Shown here: piece after piece, positions 60,780-64,000 of the stretch
How positions within the stretch are numbered: the first letter of the stretch is position 1
Layout: every line of letters starts with the position of its first letter
Assembly: GCA_036365455.1 (NCBI GenBank)
Contig: JAWQUS010000030.1
Coordinates: forward strand, 1,922,001-1,986,000
From: Macrosoma leucophasiata
Taxonomy: Eukaryota; Arthropoda; Insecta; Lepidoptera; Hedylidae
DNA length: 64,000 nucleotides
Direction of reading: 5' to 3'
Program-made: the position numbers and the translations under genes
Notes under the pieces: model-generated
Databases searched by the model: none
Told to the model about the DNA's origin: nothing
The model's input: only the letters and a program-made list of their open reading frames with translations

Positions 60780-62066
60780 GGTTGGGGAAAAAGTCTTTTC
60801 GCATTATAGTATGTATGAACTTGTAATAAAATCTCTTTGGCTGTAGTATTTGTATCTGGCTGGTTTTGGTATCATTGAAAGTTACAATTTTAAAGAACAT
60901 AATTCCAAATGCAAATTAGGCAAATGTGTGATTTTCATTTGTTTTTCGTACTGTCAAGATGAGTGAATCTAATGAAGAAATTCGATACATTTTAAAATTT
61001 TACTACAAAAAAGGTTCAAATGCCACGCAAAAAACGCAAGCCGCGAAAAAAATTTGCGATGTTTATGGACCTAGTGCAGTGTCTGTGAGAGTAGCACAAA
61101 TTTGGTTTAAGCGTTTTCAATCTGGAAATTTTGATGTCAAGGATGCACCTAGCTCTGGTCGCCCTATTACGGATAAAATGGATGCCATTTTTGAAAAAGT
61201 GGAGCAAGATCGACATATCAGTAGTTACGACGTAGCTGAAGAACTGAGAATTGATCACAAAACAGTTTTGGCGCATTTGAAAAAAGCTGGGCACAAAAAA
61301 AAGCTCGATATTTGGGTACCTCACGAGCTCACTGAAAAAAACCTAATGAACCGTGTACTCATTTGTGATTCTTTATTACGACGTAATGAAACCGAATCAT
61401 TTTTGAAGAAGCTGATAACTGGTGATGAAAAGTGGATCAAGTACGACAAGAAAGTGCGAAAAAGGTCGTAGTCAAAGGCCGGTCAGGCTTCACAGGCTGT
61501 GGCGAAACCCGGGTTAACTAACTAACGCAATAAGGTGATGTTGTGTGTGTGGTGGGATTGGAAGGGCATTGTTCATTATGAGCTATTACCACCAGGCAGG
61601 TCTATCGATTCTGAACTCTACTGCGAACAACTGATGAGATTAAAGCAAGAAGTCGAGAGAAAGCGGCCGGCATTGATCAACAGAAGAGGTGTGGTGTTTC
61701 ATCATGATAACGCTAGACCTGACACATCTATAGCCACTCAGCAAAAATTAAGAGAGTTTGGGAGGTGTTAATGCATCCGCCGTATAGTCCTGACCTTGCA
61801 CCTTCAGATTTCCACCTGTTTCGGTCTCTTCAGAATTCTTTATGCAATGTTAGGTTAACATCACGAGAGGACTGCCAAATCCACTTGTCGCGGTATTTTG
61901 ATGAGAAGTCTCAAAATTTTTATAGCAATGGAATCATGTCCCTACCTACAAGATGGCAAAAGGTTATCGAACAAAATGGTACATACATACTTTAGTTAAA
62001 TTTAAATAAACTAAATAAAAAAATGTTTTGAATTATCTTAAAAAATGCGAAGAATTTTTTTCCCCA
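60780..62066 (+). mobile_element. Mariner element, copy 2, inactive
   Basis: Left end 'ggttggggaaaaagtctttt' 'cgcatt' after TA (60777-60779 region); right end 'aatgcgaagaatttttttcc' 'cca' near 62066, slightly eroded. Longer than copy 1 because it keeps the 50-bp segment copy 1 lost. Confidence 0.9.
60959..61995 (+). pseudogene. Mariner transposase with stop codons and frameshift
   Basis: ATG at 60959. The DNA-binding region is complete and in frame through 61468, including the first catalytic Asp in ITGDEKW. A TAG at 61469-61471 replaces the Trp present in copy 1. A 6-bp insertion near 61515 adds a TAA. A 4-bp deletion near 61760 breaks the frame between HHDNARP and LAPSDFHLF. The lesions differ from those of copy 1. 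Confidence 0.9.
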
Positions 62067-62284
62067 TTTGTAGGTATAGATTATTTAAAGCTCGATTTAC
62101 TTAGCTTGTCGACTCGTCCCGGTCTTGAAATACGTAACATTACCTGTAAAAGAAATGTTATTTCAAATTAATAAGTTCATAAAATATTTAAATTATGTTA
62201 GGTATGTAAAAATACAAAAATCTGTACCCAGCCAGCTAAAGAAGTCGTCATAAAAATAGAGGTCTCTTGCGTAGCCATTCCATT
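62067..62284. other. No recognised feature
   Basis: Nothing recognised. Confidence 0.35.
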
Positions 62285-62460
62285 TTTTTATGTCATCAAG
62301 TTGTAAACAAGCATACAGTTCACATTGATGGTGAGTAGTACTGTAGCCTAACTATCTACACGAAAGCAGAGATTTCAATGAAGATGCGTTGCCACTCTTG
62401 AGACCTTAGTTGTCATGTCACTGTGATAGTAATTACGGAGCCATACATTAGCTCCTTAAC
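62285..62460 (-). mobile_element. SINE-D, partial
   Basis: 'gtaaacaagcatacagttca' 'cattgatgg' to 'ctgtgatagtaattacggag'. Confidence 0.6.
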
Positions 62461-62466
62461 TTCAGC

Positions 62467-62671
62467 AAATATCTTGGTAATAGATGGCGCTGCTGCTACC
62501 ATAAAGCAATGCAATTGATGTGAAGGAAAGATTTGACAAATCGGGCAGGGCTTCAGTAGCTCAATTGGAAGAGCGGCTGGACTAGATTCCCAGTAGGTCG
62601 CGAGTTCGAGTCTCGCCTGAAGTCAAATTTTTCTTTCAATTTTTCTTTAAAAATAAAATAAATATCTTGGT
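62467..62671 (+). mobile_element. tRB monomer with 12-bp target duplication
   Basis: Insert 62479-62659 between 'aaatatcttggt' (62467-62478 and 62660-62671). It starts within the unit ('aatagatggcgctgctgcta') and ends with the tail 'aaaaataaaat'. This single 5'-truncated copy fixes the 3' end of the mobile unit. Confidence 0.88.
62549..62624 (+). tRNA. tRNA-like gene in tRB monomer
   Basis: 76-nt body with boxes A and B intact and T5 four nt downstream. Confidence 0.55.
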
Positions 62672-62714
62672 GCAACCCAGGCTTATAAATTTAGTCAGTA
62701 AATGTAAATAAAAA

Positions 62715-62870
62715 GGTCAAATGCGTGTCCGGGCACGCGCTGTGTAGGGTTTAGGGTTTTAGGTTTGATTAATGTAATGAAAAAATATATAATTTTTTTT
62801 TTTAAAGTTGTTCAAATATTTCGAGTACCTATTACATTTGGTCCACTATTACTCGCAAACTTCCTACATT
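62715..62870 (-). mobile_element. 'agggttccgtagt' repeat, 3' end fragment
   Basis: 'aaaaggtcaaatgcgtgtcc' 'gggcacgcgc' through 'gtccactattactcgcaaac', the inverse of 44370-44510. Confidence 0.6.
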
Positions 62871-62989
62871 GGAGCTCTACCACCAGTTAAGAGGGATTCT
62901 TAAATGGTAGTAGAGTGCCGTCCTCTGCCGGCTAAACAGTATAATTTGGACATAAGGAAAAATTATCGAGATAGTATGTACGGGGTGTG

Positions 62990-63190
62990 ACATAAATCTA
63001 TACATCTATACAAATAAATAAAATTTGAGTAATATTAAAATAACCGCTTTTTACTAAATGCATATAAAATAAAATAAAAATATTTATTCAGTAACAAAGG
63101 TATAAAATTACAGTAATCAGTGGTCGGAGCTACCTTTTAAGCAACAAGTTTGCTTGTGTTAGGCGGCACCGCTCTTCAATAACAAGTTAT
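62990..63190. mobile_element. Fragments: 'cccgcgac' repeat end and a LINE 3' end
   Basis: 62998-63060 ('tctatacaaataaataaaat' ... 'accgctttttactaaatgca') matches 4060-4130. 63075-63190 ('tttattcagtaacaaaggta' ... 'gtgttaggcggcaccgctct') is a minus-strand LINE 3' UTR I recognise from Lepidoptera. Confidence 0.5.
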
Positions 63191-63332
63191 AGAGATACCT
63201 AGTTATTTACTTATGTGTACACCAAATGTTTGAAATATAAATTTAATGTGTATAACAAGTATGTAAGTAAGTAAATGAAAATAGTAATGAAAAAAAAATA
63301 ACGCTGGGGTAGGTATTTTGTAGTAGTTGCAG

Positions 63333-63333
<1 letters not shown>

Positions 63334-63384
<51 letters not shown>
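63334..63384 (+). repeat. (GT)n microsatellite
   Basis: About 25 uninterrupted TG units. Confidence 0.95.
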
Positions 63385-63386
<2 letters not shown>

Positions 63387-63571
63387 CCAAAGATTAAGGA
63401 TTTTACACGAACCATTACCACTAGTACCGAGTACCGACCAAAACGTCGCGTAAGAAAAAAAGTTGTGATAGTGTAGTATAATATACGCGAGAAAATCCGC
63501 AAACAGGTATGTCAAAATTAAATACTCTTTCCTTCGTGATGCGTAGGCGCAACCTTTTGCGGGAGTTGGCG

Positions 63572-63573
<2 letters not shown>

Positions 63574-63622
<49 letters not shown>
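63574..63622 (+). repeat. (GT)n microsatellite
   Basis: About 24 uninterrupted GT units, 190 bp from the first. Confidence 0.95.
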
Positions 63623-63624
<2 letters not shown>

Positions 63625-63639
63625 TATGTTTATGAGTGA

Positions 63640-64000
63640 TTTACTGTACATTCAAGTTGATTATATGTTATTGGTAACAACCATTCAATTACTTTTTTTT
63701 ACATTTGTAGTTCGTAAGATGATAAAAGTTTAGCTCCTTATTAATTTTATTATATATGTAAATGGATTGAAAAGTAAACTGCCTCTCAGCAAATTTTGAC
63801 TTTACTTGAGGTAGTGCTAGTACATTACAGTTTCGTCTTTTATTATTAATTTTGTTTTTATCAAATACGAGAGTCTTGTTTTTTTAGGGATATTTGTAGT
63901 ACATACAACTTTCTTACAGATAGGATGCTATATGTTTCATATAAACTATGATTCGGGAATCTGTATGGTTTGAAAACCCTCTCAATATCTAAAAATCTTG
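63640..64000. other. No recognised feature
   Basis: AT-rich; nothing recognised. Confidence 0.4.

Noticed and set aside
24508..62624. Functional tRNA genes in the tRB units
   Set aside because: The cloverleaf arms and both internal promoter boxes are present, but the anticodon stem has a mismatch, the anticodon is ambiguous, and every copy lies in a mobile repeat. Listed as tRNA-like only.
63203..63733. Open frames encoding poly(Thr-His) or poly(Cys-Val)
   Set aside because: They are translations of GT/CA microsatellites.

Overview
The window looks like repeat-dominated nuclear DNA from an insect, most likely a moth or butterfly (Lepidoptera). It is AT-rich and has no bacterial gene organisation. 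It carries two mellifera-type mariner copies, several non-LTR retrotransposon (LINE) lineages, tRNA-derived SINEs, dispersed repeats familiar from Lepidoptera (the 'cccgcgacttcgtc' and 'agggttccgta' families), and a nuclear copy of an insect-type mitochondrial 16S rRNA segment. I found no host protein-coding gene that I can name. The only long open frames belong to transposable elements. All family and identity statements come from reading the sequence; no database search or alignment program was run.

Layout. 0-12 kb: short SINE and MITE-like repeats, a deletion derivative of a pogo/DDE-type transposon that keeps a PHD-like finger, and four copies of an unnamed repeat. 13.5-18 kb: RTE-type LINE ends and a nearly full-length but broken LINE whose endonuclease is of the restriction-enzyme-like (RLE) type. 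18.8-20.1 kb: mariner copy 1. 22-27.5 kb: LINE and SINE fragments, a local segmental duplication, and the first of several arrays built from a 307-bp unit carrying a tRNA-like gene. 29.1-33.0 kb: a LINE of the jockey/CR1 group whose endonuclease/reverse-transcriptase frame is uninterrupted. 33-46 kb: mosaic of SINEs, LINE tails and foldback repeats. 46.1-49.1 kb: an RLE-type LINE split by a palindromic array of six tRNA-bearing units. 49-57 kb: more of the same, plus the mitochondrial insertion at 54.1 kb and an inverted tRNA-bearing dimer at 56 kb. 57-64 kb: nested MITEs, mariner copy 2, a single tRNA-bearing unit, and GT microsatellites.

How the parts relate. Three tRNA-related dispersed families are present. 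SINE-E has a tRNA head and a tail resembling the 3' end of a local RTE-type LINE. SINE-F has another tRNA-like head. A third family, called tRB here, carries the tRNA-like part near its 3' end and occurs as a monomer, an inverted dimer, and tandem-plus-inverted multimers. A fourth family, SINE-D (about 280 bp, A-rich tail), is the commonest repeat and has no clear tRNA head. SINE-E, tRB and one RTE tail fragment all sit between 10-13 bp target-site duplications, so one LINE machinery could serve them all. The tRB arrays are the most unusual structures here. Second come three elements or element clusters flanked by very long, equal-length direct repeats (62, 110 and 216 bp).
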